This document shows, piece after piece, positions 35,563 to 47,707 of a DNA stretch of 64,000 bases; position 1 is the first letter of the stretch; each line of letters starts with the position of its first letter. A program made the position numbers and the translations under genes. The notes below the pieces were generated by a model that saw only the letters and a program-made list of their open reading frames with translations, was not told the DNA's origin and ran no database searches. Source of the DNA: Morella rubra (taxonomy: Eukaryota; Streptophyta; Magnoliopsida; Fagales; Myricaceae); assembly GCA_003952965.2 (NCBI GenBank), contig CM025849.1:1540973-1604972 (forward strand). Reading direction: 5' to 3'.

Positions 35563-37694
35563 GGAATTGATTGCAAGGACCAAATTTGCAGCTTTCAACT
35601 GAACCATCTCTATTAAGCTGGTAATATTGATGTCTGAGAGAATCCACTTTCAATCTATCAGTGTGAAGTTTTGGAGGGGGCATTTATCTGATTCCTTGGG
35701 TCATGAACTTTCTGTCCTGATCAGATGTATCTGTCCTAATCTCCAGAGAAAATAACTTGATATGAAAATTACAAGTGATGCTGCATACACACGAAAAGAC
35801 TATTATCATTATATTTTCATTTCCACGGAATTTCGATTTTTTTTTTTGGATAACAAGAGAAATCCGCGATATCCTCTGTACACTAGCTCGGACTGATTTG
35901 CTCCAATTTGGTTGCACTTGAGGAGGGCTTAACGCCACAGCAAGGGAGACTAGACAGCCCACAGCTAGCATCCCAACCAAGTCGGTGATATAATACTCAG
36001 GGCGAATCAAACCTGAGACTATGCTCCTGTTCTACGCAACCCCAAATTCGCCCTAATCACTCAGACAACCCGGGGTGGGTTGGGAACTAGGTTTTCGATA
36101 TTTATGTACTTAAGAGAAATTCAGTGGTGTTGGGGAGAGAACGAGCCTATTAACCATCACTGTTAACTGTAAAATTCGGTACCGATGAATTCTGAGACCT
36201 ACCAAACTGTGTTCAGTATATATCCTGAAAGAAGAGTCGAAAGAGTACTACTAGACCAACTTCCCAATGTTCACAACAATAAATAATAGGATTTGAACTT
36301 GCGGCATCTACCCTTCTCTTTTAGCTATAGTTTACTAGCAATCTTTTCATAGACGTGAGGGTCAAATAATGGCTGCAAATTCGAGCTTCACCTTGACCAG
36401 GAGAAAAATATTGGAGCTTCCCCTCTCATGATACTCAGAAGAGGACCTGACATCTGAGCCAAGCCTTCTTAGAGCGATAATTAATTGTGACTTGATTGCT
36501 AAGAAGACGTAGTATTATCCATTTGAGCACGAAAAATAAAATGGCACGATATTTATACAGGGCTACTTGTTCGTTGGTATAATTGCCCGTAGTATTGGGA
36601 AAATAACGCCCACTGCTTCCAACTGCATGAAGTAATCAGAATTGAGAGACTAGAGCTGAAGGCATGGAGTTTGCCGGTCTGAGACATCTTGTAAACCTTG
36701 TACAATTGTTGTGGTTCAAAGTTCCAACCGAAAGTCTCGACCACATTATGTGCTGTTTTAAACGAAAATCAGAAAAGGAATGAGAAGAACTGAAAGAATA
36801 AATCAATGAAACAAAGTCTTGGACAAAGATTGCGACTAGAAGGTAATATTTTGCCTAAACAGCATCTATGGTGAACAGATGTTTTGGGATCCAGTTTTTG
36901 TATCGGTTGCTTTTTCTCGGTTTGCTGATAGTCCAAGGATCCGGTTTTAGCAGGTTGGTCTTACTTTAGTTGTTCCAAAAGTTTTATGTGCAGTTCTTGT
37001 TTGCAGCTTCGTTGCAGTTATGTATGCTGCTGGGAAAAGAAAATTTACAGCCATGGCTACTGTCAAAACATTGAAACACGCTTATGAATTAATTAATCAT
37101 CTCAAGAAAGAAGCTTGAGTTAACTCTAAAACTCTGCACTGAAGTATTTCTTTGAACCAAAGGTTGGAGTTTCGAACATCATTTTAGTTATAGCATAAAA
37201 GATGATTCTAATCACTTTTCTTTCAAGCTGTGGAACTTCATGTTTCATGCTGTTCTTTAATTATTATATCTGTGTACGGTGTACCAATTATTCAAACTCA
37301 TCTCTATACAAAAGCATCATCAACTTACGAAGTAATCTTCCGAACAGCATACTTTGATTCCATTGATTAGGCATCCATCCACTAAAGAGTACTCTATTCT
37401 GGTTTTTTTACAAGTATGCCTTTTTAGGTGGCATCTCTGATCATGTACGAAATGGACTAGTTGATTGTATTTGCATTTGCTCGTGCTTAATTTGATTAAC
37501 TTTATGCTTAGGATTCTGATTCCAAGTGCAGAAAGCAAGAAAAGAAAGAAATGAGCATTAGACAGCAGCAGGCAAAGAGAGAGTCTGTGATCAAAGTAAT
37601 TGGCGCATTGGCGAGTGTGGCTATATATACACACACACATCATGGGCTTTAAGACAACATGGTACCTTAGAGTCACTGCTGCTTTTGTTCTACA
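35563..37694. other. Spacer between the two CYSTM-like genes
   Basis: No confident gene. Near 37006-37045 a TTTGCAG acceptor is followed by bases that in one frame read like a Cys-rich tail with CCW; this might be the decayed third exon of another family copy, but only as a guess. At 36290-36310 there is a short tRNA-like GATTTGAACTTGCGG motif with no tRNA around it. Confidence 0.4.
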
Positions 37695-38312
37695 ATGGAG
37701 AAGGATAGAGCATATTATACTCATTCAAATGAAACAGTTCACGAGAACGGCCAACCTCAAACATGTCTTCCATCTCTCTCTCTCTCTGTGTAGCCTACAC
37801 TGACACAAACAAACACAATAAATCTCGTGCTAGATATTCCTTTCTTTGTCTTATTACAGAAGATGGTTTTTCTCATATATTTAAATTTGCTTTTATGTAC
37901 TAAAAACACCAGCAGGAGAAAAGAAAATCGGCTCTCCACATGCAAGAACCAAACATGACGAAAGAAGCTTTATTGAAACATGGTAAGCTTTTTCTCTCTG
38001 GACCAAGAAATTACCTCGTACATAAATAATCAAGAGATCAGTATTCAAGTGAGACCTTGATAATTGATATGATAAGTTAATACACTTCTGAACTCAAAAG
38101 TTTTAAGTTTACAGATTTGGATTCAGTAATACTCATTTTTCATGATTATTCTCGTATATGAGGCTCAACCACTTACATTAGAACTTAGGCGTTCTTTCTT
38201 CTATATATGTTTCTTTTCGGATGATCATATTTGACACTGCTGTGTCTCTCCACTTGGCAGCCTTTATGCTTTGTGTTGTTGTTGGCTCTGTGATGACACT
38301 CGGGTTAAATAA
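37695..38312 (+). CDS. CYSTM-like cysteine-rich C-tail protein B
   Basis: Three exons, 37695-37764, 37913-37982 and 38261-38312, encode 63 residues starting MEKDRAYYTHSNETVHENG. After a polar middle (KKIGSPHARTKHDERS) comes SFIETCLYALCCCWLCDD and the end TRVK. The motif FIETCL-x3-CCCWLC is close to the CYSTM consensus, in which cysteines sit in a single C-terminal membrane-embedded helix. Intron positions and phases equal those of the gene at 34869, with the same GTCTTC first donor and a GTAAGC second donor, so the two are tandem paralogues. CYSTM proteins are linked to stress tolerance at the plasma membrane. The second exon must use the acceptor at 37911-37912, since the next AG three bases later would create a stop. 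Confidence 0.65.
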
Positions 38313-38801
38313 GAAGCTGCAAGATTGCAGCACATCACCTCCGTGAACAAGGCATGAGCCTCAATTGTTGTCCAGGTGTTTGGATGCTAAGAAAATCTAC
38401 TTTGGTTGAGTGATCTTTCGTAAATTAATGTTGTGGGACAACTTATCTGATTCTGTGGGTGTCGAACTTGTATACAACTTTAGCTCTGCAGCAACTTTGT
38501 AATCCCTCAGAGTTTAAGAAAGTGACTTCGGATATTTTCCCCAAAGGATCATATTTTAGTTGAAAATTGGGACCATTTTCAAGAGAGTTTTTATGTAAAA
38601 AAAGATGAGTATAATTTTTTAAAATTTATTAATAAGTGAAATCCCCTCCTATTTTTTTTTTTGGATTATTTAATCACCTATTCATTGTAATCAATCATAA
38701 TTTGCCTATAAAAAAATCATATATTTTGGACCGTGTAACATGTGAGAGATGCTATCCAGTATCCACTAACTCGACTCGGCCACCACCAAAGGTTCAAAAC
38801 A

Positions 38802-40338
38802 ATGGCGAACCTCGTCATCTTCAACTCCGTCTCCGCTACACACTCACTTCCTTCCACGGCCACGCGTGCTTTCTTCAAGCCTCCGCTCGGATTCAAACCC
38901 TCAGCAATTTTCCTTCACGGAGATCCAAGTCGCCGCAGAGCCAGAGGCTCAACGGTGGTGACCCGCGCGGGGCCCAGCACCAACAGCTACCTCTTCGCTT
39001 TCGCCCTCCCATTTTCTCTTTTAGCTATCACCATCTTTGCCTCCATCAGAATCGCTGATAAGCTCGATAGAGACTATCTTCAGGAGGTGCGCGACGTCCT
39101 GTGAATTCCGTTTTCTTTGAATTTTACGTGTTTTGTTGCTTGGGAACTCTTCTGGGTTACGTGGGTTTGGGTGTGGTTGAAGGTTTTGGATGAGTAATGC
39201 GAATTTTTTTGCTACGCATACTGCAGTTGATGAAATTCCGCAGTGCGTTTACAGCAAATATCCATCGAAATGCACGCTTGATGTTTGGCTTAGCTAGCCC
39301 ACAAAATGAATAGGGAAAACTCGCGTCTTGAAATTTAAGCTGTGCTGTATGTTTGAATTTTGCACTTGCCCAAAGGAAAAGAAGAAAGAAAGAAAAAAAG
39401 GAACTGCATCTGCATTTTGAAATTGGCATTTATCAGAGAAAAGATCTCTTTTTATGTTAATTCTCTCTCTCTCGCTGGTTAACGGGGAGGTGAGATCATT
39501 GTCGAGTTTGGATAATTAAGCAGTGAGGTAGTTCCGTTTGTCTAATAATCAAGTTTGTGGCAAGATAGCTTATTTTGGGTGATTCTGGAGCTCCTTTATT
39601 GGTTTTACATTCAAATTGTTGTCTTACTGGGAAATGGGAGCTTTTGGGTGGTGGTGAGGGGATATGAACTGAAAATGATTGCTTTTCAACATAATGCATC
39701 TACAAGTGAACAGGAGTGTTCCAAGAAATCCCAAATCTGTTCTTAAAAATGTGGTTAATTGCCTATGCTGACAGCTTTATAGCCTATGCAGAATTAGTCG
39801 AACTAGTAACTTCCTCTGAAAAATGTTTTTACACAAAAAGGGTATATGATTTAAGATCATTATTTTGGTGCGTACACTTTATGGTTTTCATTACGGACAG
39901 ATTCTAATTCAAGGCTCTTGCAATTTATATCTTTCTATAATGTGACATTTTTCTATGGTGGCTGATTATGTGGATGGAGTAATCCATAGGGCCAAGAATA
40001 TCTTTCAATTACAGCACCTGCTACAGTACTGCTCTTGTAGTCTGATGTTGTTTATGATCATCCTCGCTTTAATCAAACACTTGTTTGGAGCATGTGCCAA
40101 TAATTCTTGTGATGTGGAAGATTCACTGTGCAACAGATGGTTTTCTATAATTATTCCTGTCTTGTTCTTGAACCAGCTTGCAATCAATCAAGCAATCAGA
40201 GAAGCTGATGAGGAGGATGATGAGGATGAGGATGAAGATGAGGGTGAGGATGAGAAGAAGGAGAAGGAGATTAATATTCCGTTTGAAAAGGAACCTGCCC
40301 TTCAACGTACTCGAAACCGGCCCAAAAGGGTAGTCTAG
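38802..40338 (+). CDS. HCF153: Plastid protein HCF153 (cytochrome b6f biogenesis)
   Basis: Two exons, 38802-39086 and 40177-40338, encode 148 residues. The N-terminal half (MANLVIFNSVSATHSLPS...SRRRARGSTVVTRAG) is a Ser/Arg-rich chloroplast transit peptide. A single membrane segment follows (LFAFALPFSLLAITIFASI), then RIADKLDRDYLQE at the exon junction and LAINQAIREADEED in exon 2. The end is a very acidic run (about 20 Glu/Asp) and a basic finish RTRNRPKRVV. HCF153 is a small thylakoid membrane protein required for cytochrome b6f complex build-up in Arabidopsis; the TM-IRIADKLD-ELAINQAI core is what I recognise. The frame is intact. The first intron is about 1.1 kb and holds nothing I can name. 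Confidence 0.82.
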
Positions 40339-41326
40339 ATTTTATGCCTGTAGCTGAATATTATATAATGTTGTTTTTGAGACCAAATACACCAGGTGAC
40401 AGATCAATTGTTGTAGCTTCCACTTCCAGTGTTCTCATTGTTTTAAGAACAATTTTGGAATGTATATCTATGAGGCTCCATCTTCCAAATAGTACAAGGT
40501 AGTAGAAGTTGAAACAAAGATGAACAATTGCCTTTTCTTCTGGTTGTTTATTCAACTTTACACGGTTCCAAGCATGATTGAGGGCCCTTGGTCAGATGCC
40601 ATGCTGCAGGCAGAATGATATTCCTGGGAAGTATATGGCATCGTTTTACTTCTCACTTGAATTCTCGTTACCAGCTAAATTAGAGACTGGAGTTAAGTAA
40701 GCAATAAAACATTAAGATTTGAGTGCTGTGAAGGTATTTGGGAATGTTTCCAAGCACACTGACTATCAAGAAGCCGTCTACAGGTTGCCTACGGGCTTCG
40801 TGGAAGTAAATTTGTCCCTTTGCCAAGAGAAATCTCACTAACTACGAAATAGTGCTATGATAAAACTACATGGAATTGGGAAAGATAGGAATCTTCTTGA
40901 TGATCTCAATCAGTTGCCATGTCACAAGATAGCTTGAGTGATTGCAAGAGCACTCAACAAAAATTCTCACAACTCGGTCAATTAAAAGAAACATAAGCCA
41001 CATTGGTCTTATATGGATCCGATTTATAGTAGAGACAAAAAGGTCCCAAAATATCTGTAAGTATCTTTGGAAAGCAATAAAGCAAATTACAATGGAAATC
41101 CCCTAACCTTTGTACAACTCAGGGATTTTGACATAATATATCCCTTCTACCATCGAATCAATTGCCACTCCTAGCCCTTGGCTGGTAAGGTATGAAACAA
41201 TACAAGAGATTTTATGTTGAAAAACCAGTTTCTCCCGACTCCACGGAGAGATTTCCGATGGCCAAAACTGTATGCCAAATGACAAATTTACTAGTAAAAA
41301 ATAATAGTCCTATCCTCGATCACTAA
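40339..41326. other. Spacer between HCF153 and the W-rich gene (convergent)
   Basis: Two 3' ends meet here. I see UTR-like AT-rich sequence and no gene. A short minus-strand open stretch at 41103-41285 has no features. Confidence 0.5.
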
Positions 41327-44300
41327 CTACTCGGGGGCAAAACTGACTGTCTTCTTAGTTTGCGCCCTCCTCCAGCAATATCCTCTTTGATTTCCATTGC
41401 CTTGAAATCTAGAGCTTTTTGTCCCCATCATATGCGGATGAGAAACTTCCCTCTTCCTGCAACCCTTATCCCGTGTTCCCCAACCTCCACCATTCCTTAC
41501 AAATTCTTGATGCTTAAACTCATAATTAGTATTGTTACAATCATTGTCCCTCTGTTTCCAACCCCATGCTTTTCCCCCACAATCCCTCCGCCCTCTATCA
41601 TCTACAGCTCCGGTATTTGCATTATGTCTGCTTTCCCAAGGATTGTTACCATTTCCAAAATTCTTTGACTCCCGAAGGTTCCAGTCCCAACCTTTACTCC
41701 CAAATCCTCTATCCATCATAGCGGCAACAACCTGACAACCATGCTCCAAAGGATTGTCACCTTCATCCCACTCCCTCGACTGGTTGGCTTGGTTTCCTAC
41801 CTGGGTAAAACTCCATGACTTATCTCCCCAATTTCCCCATGCATTGTCCATCATATCTCCATTGCCTTGAGTGAGGACGTGCTCCCAAGGATTGCAATCT
41901 TTACCCAAATTTCTACAACCATTTGTGTTGTTCTCCCACTGGTTCCACCCCTGTGCTTTATTCTGCAAAGCTCCACTCTCCTGCATGTTATTACATTCCC
42001 CAGGATTGCCGTCATGCGCTTGGTTCATAGCATGCCCTTCTGAATGAAGAGCCACATAGTGTTTTGTGCTTCTGTTTTTACACCTCACCTTTGCATTTCT
42101 TTCTTTGTCATCTGGATCAAACCAATCTCGATCCAATTCCTCAATAAGTTCAGGATCAATGTAAGGGTTCCAATCAATTTCATCGATGTAAATATCTGGA
42201 TCAGACACAGAGATATCACAGTGGATGCCATTGATCTTTGCCCAAAAACGTTTCTTTGCAGTTTGAAATGCCTCTTCACCAGCAGAATCATCCCACCTGA
42301 CCACATTATTATGGCAGGAGATAAACTTTTTGGTATCTACAACCTTCCCCCATGGTATTGATCCAACCAAAGTGCAGAATTGCTTCTCCCATAAAGGCAC
42401 ACCGTCTTTCCACTCTATAAGAGGGAGAGAAAAATATAAGTAGTAAATTATTTAATTAAACCACTCAGTATTGATGCTGATAAGAACCCTCCGATTAAAC
42501 GAAATAAACAAAGAACATATTGCAAAAAAAGAAAAGAAACCCCATGAACTACACAGCTCTCTTCACAAGCAAATAAAATCAACTTTCAGGAAAAGCCACA
42601 TGGCAATGACACCCCATATCATGTTCAGCATACCCGGGAAGTCATGAGAACCGCATAACCATCTAGCAAAAAGTTTTAAAGAACTCTCATTAGAAATGTC
42701 GAAGACCAATAACTAGTAGACCGAGATACCAGATAAGCTAAGAGACTTCTAATTTGAAATTCCAAAAGTTCATCCACCAGCCAAGAAATTAAACCTAAAT
42801 TCTCTGACCTATTCCAATACATAATATCTTTCAATTGGCAGTACTCTAATTGAAAGATATTATGTGTTACTGCCAATTGAAAGATATTATGGACCAGCTG
42901 GGTTAATGCCTACTGAATTAAATTTAGGTGCTTTTGGTCACTCCGAAGCCCTGGTATTTGTTCTTGGAATTGACAGAAATTACTGAAGATCCGTGAAGTG
43001 GTCAGAGATGGTATCCAACATGTAATTGGTAATGGCAGTGCTACCTTTTTCTGGGAGGATCATTGGCATCCTATGGGACCTCTTAGCCTTGTGTTTAATA
43101 GGGCTGAGATCAATAGATCTGGTATTGAGACTTATGCTAACGTCAGTGCTGTTATTGATGGGACTGAGTGGAGATGGCCAAGTAATCAAGGGATTTGGCT
43201 TACCATTAGTTGCAGCACCCCTGTGACTTTTAAGCCCAACCCAAAAAGACCTGATGTTATTAAGTGGTTTCTCAACAGATCTGGAAAATTCTCTATTCGG
43301 AGTGCTTTGGATGTTTTTAGGCCGAAAGCCCCCCTCATTCCATGGTACAAGGTGGTGTGGCATAAGGATGTGCTTCCTCGGCATGCCTTTATCCTATGGC
43401 TTGCTGTCAAAGAAAGGCTCTCCACCCAAGATAGACTCACAGCCGTGGGTATCATCCATCAGATGCATTGCTTCCTATGTGGAGCACATATAGAGAGCTG
43501 TAATCAATTGTACTTCTCCTGCACTTTTTCCCAACGACTGTGGTTCATTCTCAGTAATAGAAGCTCCATTCCAAGGCTCCAGGGGGACTGGTATGACATT
43601 ATTAATTGGTTCTCTAACCACTGCAAAGAAAAGTCCTTACTATCCTCCTCAAGATGCACCCTATTGGCAGCCCTTGTCTACCATATCTGGAGAGAAAGGA
43701 ACCGTAGATTTCATGGGGAACCTCCCTGTAGGCTTATCCAAGTTCTGAAGGACATCTCCCTTGAGGTGAGAACTAGACTCAATTCCACTAGGAACAACCC
43801 AAGGAGCACTGCAAACTGTCTCCTGGTGAAGCGCCGGCAAGAGCAGAGGAGTGTTTAACTGATCTTACAAGCTTTTTATGTTTGTGTGTATCCTGTTCTT
43901 TGGTAACGTGTTGACTGTTAGCATGATTGAGCCTGGAGAGATCTTTTGTATATTTCTCCAGCCTTAGGCCCTGATAGGGCTTGTATTTCTGGTTTTTCCG
44001 GTCTTTTATTTCAATATACTAACTAACTTACCCAAAAAAAATTCTTTCAATTGGCTGTAATTTTTTTCTAATCTCAATTGGCTGTGATTAGTCAAAAATA
44101 CTAATAGCATTTGAAAGAAAAGAAACAAAGAGAAAAAGTCTGAGGACATAGAAGTAATACAGGGAATCTACAGCTACATATTGAACTCTGTATTAGAGCA
44201 TACACTCTTCATTGGCATTAAATCTGAGATTCAATTGATTCAACCTGAATATAGACTTTTTCTTTCCCTCTTTCTAATTATTACAAGAATGCAACATCCA

Positions 44301-44794
44301 TTATCCTCGATACACATATTTATAATTCATAACGAACATACTAAACTTTGATACAGGGCAATATAAGAAATAATTCAAGGAATTAGAAGAAATCAGCAAT
44401 GGAAGTGAGATTTCACATAAAACCCATCAATGAGAAATAATTATGCCAACAATTTCAACCTAAGTACAAAGCCCAATTCACCAAAGGGGTTGAAATCTTC
44501 AGTACGAAATATTAAATGAATCAGAAGAAGTATGCAATGGAACTGAAAAGTCAGACAAAACGCATCAAGAAAAGCACTATGCCAATTGCCAAAGGCCCAA
44601 AGCCGTTCTACAAGAGACAAAGTCCAATTCACTAAAAGGATCAAAACCTTAAAAACGTAAAGAGCATAAGATCAAATGAATGAAGGAGCAGAGTTACCAG
44701 GAGGATGGTCGGGGTCGAATTCTCTAGGGGGCGACCATGCAGCTCGTTGTTGACGGAAAATTCTACGTCCGGGTCGATGTCTCCAATTCCCCAT
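41327..44794 (-). CDS. Plant-specific W/G/N-rich repeat protein, unknown function
   Basis: Two exons, 44698-44794 and 41327-42414, give 394 residues. Exon 1 encodes MGNWRHRPGRRIFRQQRAAW and SPPREFDPDHPP; it joins in phase to EWKDGVPLWEKQFCTLVG. The N-terminal 140 residues look like a folded, conserved domain (VPLWEKQFC, WDDSAGEEAFQTAKKRFWAK, then an acidic IDEIDWNPYIDPEL...DRDWFDPDD). Residues 165-325 are low complexity, rich in Trp, Gly, Asn and Asp, with four NP(W/G/L)E motifs near residues 169, 207, 253 and 290, spaced 37-46 apart, so it is a worn internal repeat. The C-terminus is basic (TKKTVSFAPE). I recognise this as a conserved plant family without an assigned role; the short MGNWR first exon is typical. 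The intron contains a LINE fragment. The frame is intact. Confidence 0.75.
42820..42891. repeat. 24-bp inverted repeat (hairpin) beside the LINE
   Basis: Arms at 42820-42843 and 42868-42891 are perfect reverse complements of 24 bases, separated by a 24-base loop. The loop holds a further copy of the right-arm motif (TAATTGAAAGATATTATG at 42847-42864), so the motif occurs three times within 72 bp. It lies in the intron of the W-rich gene, just left of the LINE fragment. Confidence 0.92.
42960..44040 (+). mobile_element. 5'-truncated LINE (non-LTR) fragment with zinc-binding RT C-terminus
   Basis: The 286-codon open frame at 42998-43858 is the C-terminal end of a plant L1-type reverse transcriptase polyprotein. 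It reads VRDGIQHVIGNGSATFFWED, KFSIRSALDVFRPKAPLIPW, then the RT zinc-binding region (WHKDVLPRHAFILWLAVKER, CFLCGAHIESCNQLYFSC) and IWRERNRRFHG. One expected zinc-ligand His is Gln here (CNQLYFSC instead of xxHLFFxC). Upstream, an in-frame stop lies in the usual SWxWxKLLKLR stretch near 42970, so the 5' border is about 42,960 or a little left. A 3' UTR of about 170 bp ends in a short A tail near 44033-44041. The element opposes the host gene and sits wholly in its intron. It lacks endonuclease and RT cores and cannot move by itself. Confidence 0.85.
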
Positions 44795-47707
44795 TACATC
44801 CAAATACACCAAAAGAAAAAAAGAAGCCTCTCCTCAAATGTCTCTTTCTTTTCGTCCAAGAAGAAAGAGACAATACAAAGAACGAGAATCGGTAACCATA
44901 TTGGAGCAAATCTTGTACGAGCAAAAACCAAGATTCGCCTTTTGCTTCAAAGGTTAAAGTAGATTTACAGAGAAACAGGGGGAGAGAGACTGAGAGAGTT
45001 GGGAGTTTTAAGGTTTCAGTCTGGGGCTGTGAAAAAGTTAACCCGTATTGAGTGGCAAGCTACAGATATTGCTACTGTGCCGGCGACGGTGCTATTGTAA
45101 CTTGGTCACGGTCTCTCTTTGGGTTTTTTTTTTGGGCCTCTTTCTTTGTTTGTGTTGTTAATTATAATTATTTTTTCTATTTTATAGTGTACCAATTTTA
45201 TTTTTTTTCCCGGTGGGCTTCTTAAAATGTACTTATTCATTCTGTACTTCAGAAATATTTATATTTTAATGTTGCCCTATCAATTTTTATTTTAGTTTTG
45301 CTTAATTTATGTGGTTCATTTTTAATTTAATATATAATATCTTAGATTTATTATTTGGTTGGCTCTAATATTATTTCTCTTATGGGAAATGCTAATATCT
45401 ATAGATTTATTCAAAGCATATTAACTCAAGGTATCAAAATATTGTGCTTATTTTCTTTCTTTTTTTCATTTTTTTTCTTAACACATCTTTCCGCCTTATT
45501 TTCCTTCTAAATTTCTTTTTGCCTTTTTGAATATCCTCTTAATCCTTCTCCAGTTTCTGCTCTCCTCTGTTTCATCCCGGGCTTAAGCCCACTAATGAAG
45601 CAACTTTAGTGCTGGAGTTTTCTACAGGCCCAGAAAGGCTATAGAACCATTTGTAGCCCACAACGAATGAGTCAACGATCCTACCTGATGGAGTGGGCTT
45701 CAATTTGGGCCATAAGCTACCAGAAGGGCCTTTGGTATTTTTGGGCTTGGTATGCTGTACTTTTTAGTTTTCCAGCGTTGGATTAGGAGATAACAGAGCT
45801 GGTTCTCACTGCTCGTGAAACTACACTTGGGCTGTGGGCTCTGGTGCTTTTGAATTATCTATGGCCGTATGGAGCAAAGTCAAAGATGACACGTGTGACA
45901 AGGTAAAAGAAAATGTCTGTTTGTCTTTTTGAAAAAATAATTTTTTAATGATTAAGAATTTTTTTTTTTTTGTGTAATTTTAGGTACTCGTTAGAATAGT
46001 TGGGCTTATAAACGAGATGTTCTGAAAGAAATTTTTTTTAAAATTTGTTCTCGTGAAAGATGTGAGAGTAAAAAAATGTGTTTGGAAAGAAGATTTTTGT
46101 AAGAGAGGTTTTAGAAGTGTTCATAAATTTTTTAATTTTAATTTTTTTGTTATTTTTCACTACCAATAATTGGGTAGAAAAATTTATTGAAGATTTGAAA
46201 TGTTAAAAAAAAATCCATTTTTGAAATCAAAAAAGAACATTGAACAAATCAATTCTGGCATTCCAATAGGGGCAGATTAGTATTTTTGTGTTCTTTTTGG
46301 AAAGGTGAAGAGTTTATCATCTTTTAACTCATATGAAGTGGATCCCTATAAGATTGGACCACAAGAACAGGCAGAGGCACACAAGAGAGCATTATGTTCA
46401 TTCCTTTACAGAAGATGAGAATGTATTATAACTACTCATCAGTTAGGGCCCTCTCACAGCTGTCTTCACTTCTCACAACCCAAGGCTGCTTTGTTTTCTT
46501 GTCCACATTCTCTCATCTCTTCCACACATTGTGAATCCCTCACTCCCCTCAATTATAGCTCTTTGATCTCTCTCTCTGGGTGTGCATGTGGGTGGAACAC
46601 TGTGTACTTGTACTTGACTACAGAGACATTAGAAACAGTCTCTATCTATATGTTTCTTGAAGTTGTCGAGTATTCTTTTGACTTTTTCTGCCAATGAAAA
46701 TAGTATCAGAGGCAATTCTAGGCAATGTCCAAGATCTGCATCTTAGCAAAACGGTATTGATAGGGACCAGCCAAGTTTATCTGCAATACATTAGTTACAT
46801 TCAAGTCAACTTTTACTGGGCATTCTCGAGAAACAAACAGAGATCAAGATAGTGAAACCAAGTGCAGATTAGAGATTGAAGGGGAATGAAAATAATGGAG
46901 GCCCGAAATAAGCAACTTGCTATTTACCGAGGGTTCATGCCCTTCAGTAATTGGCTGCCAGTGCATGATATGCCCTCAATCTCAAACTATAGAACAAGAG
47001 AAGGACAGTTCTGTGATTTCTCTCCCAACATACCCATGAACATGTCTGTTAGAGTTGAGAAATATGAAGTAAGAAAAAGAGGAGAGGACCCATGAGACTG
47101 AAAAGAATTTCTCGTTTTGTCATTAAAAGGTTGCCTCCATTACTATAAAGTGGCTCTGCCTCTTCCCAAGAAACGTTTACAGTGTACTTAAAAGGCCCCA
47201 CATAGGAAACAGATGAAACCCATCATGAAAAATGTGAATGATTGGATAGATGTACAAAACACGCATAGCAGCATACGTTGTTTTCAAACTGATGAATTTA
47301 ACAAACTTCTGGGTGTTTGTGATATCAGTTTTCCCAGAATAATTCTCTCCATCTGACCCTTGACATTCCCTTTTCGGGATTTTGGTATCGTAAAATATGA
47401 GCAATAGTTGATCAGACTGCAAGGCTATCTCTCTGGATTTCGTGGAAGTATCCAAGTTTCCAGGAACTAAACCTTGTTGAGGCGGTGATTCTGGTTTGAT
47501 CTCACGAATGAGAGGAATACAGGCTCAAATTATTGTAAATCAGGTCTGTGACTGGCCTGTTCTATTATTGATCCATTGTATACATTTAGTTTTTTACATT
47601 TTTTTTTCTTAACTGATGCATGTATATAATGCCAGAAATCACCCTGCCAACGAAGTTACAAAACCTGTCAGGTCCTTCTCAGATCAATGTGATTTGTTGG
47701 TTCGTCA
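44795..47707. other. Intergenic region, promoter side of the W-rich gene and IQD gene
   Basis: The first 300 bases are the promoter and leader of the W-rich gene (-). The middle is AT-rich with T and A runs (45125-46250). The last kilobase is the 5' region of the IQD gene; open stretches at 46491-46697 and 46886-47095 have no protein features and may be leader sequence. I see no RNA gene. Confidence 0.5.

Noticed and set aside
36285-36320. tRNA-like T-arm motif GATTTGAACTTGCGG
   Set aside because: No acceptor stem, D arm or anticodon arm could be found at the right distances; this motif is common in worn plant repeats.
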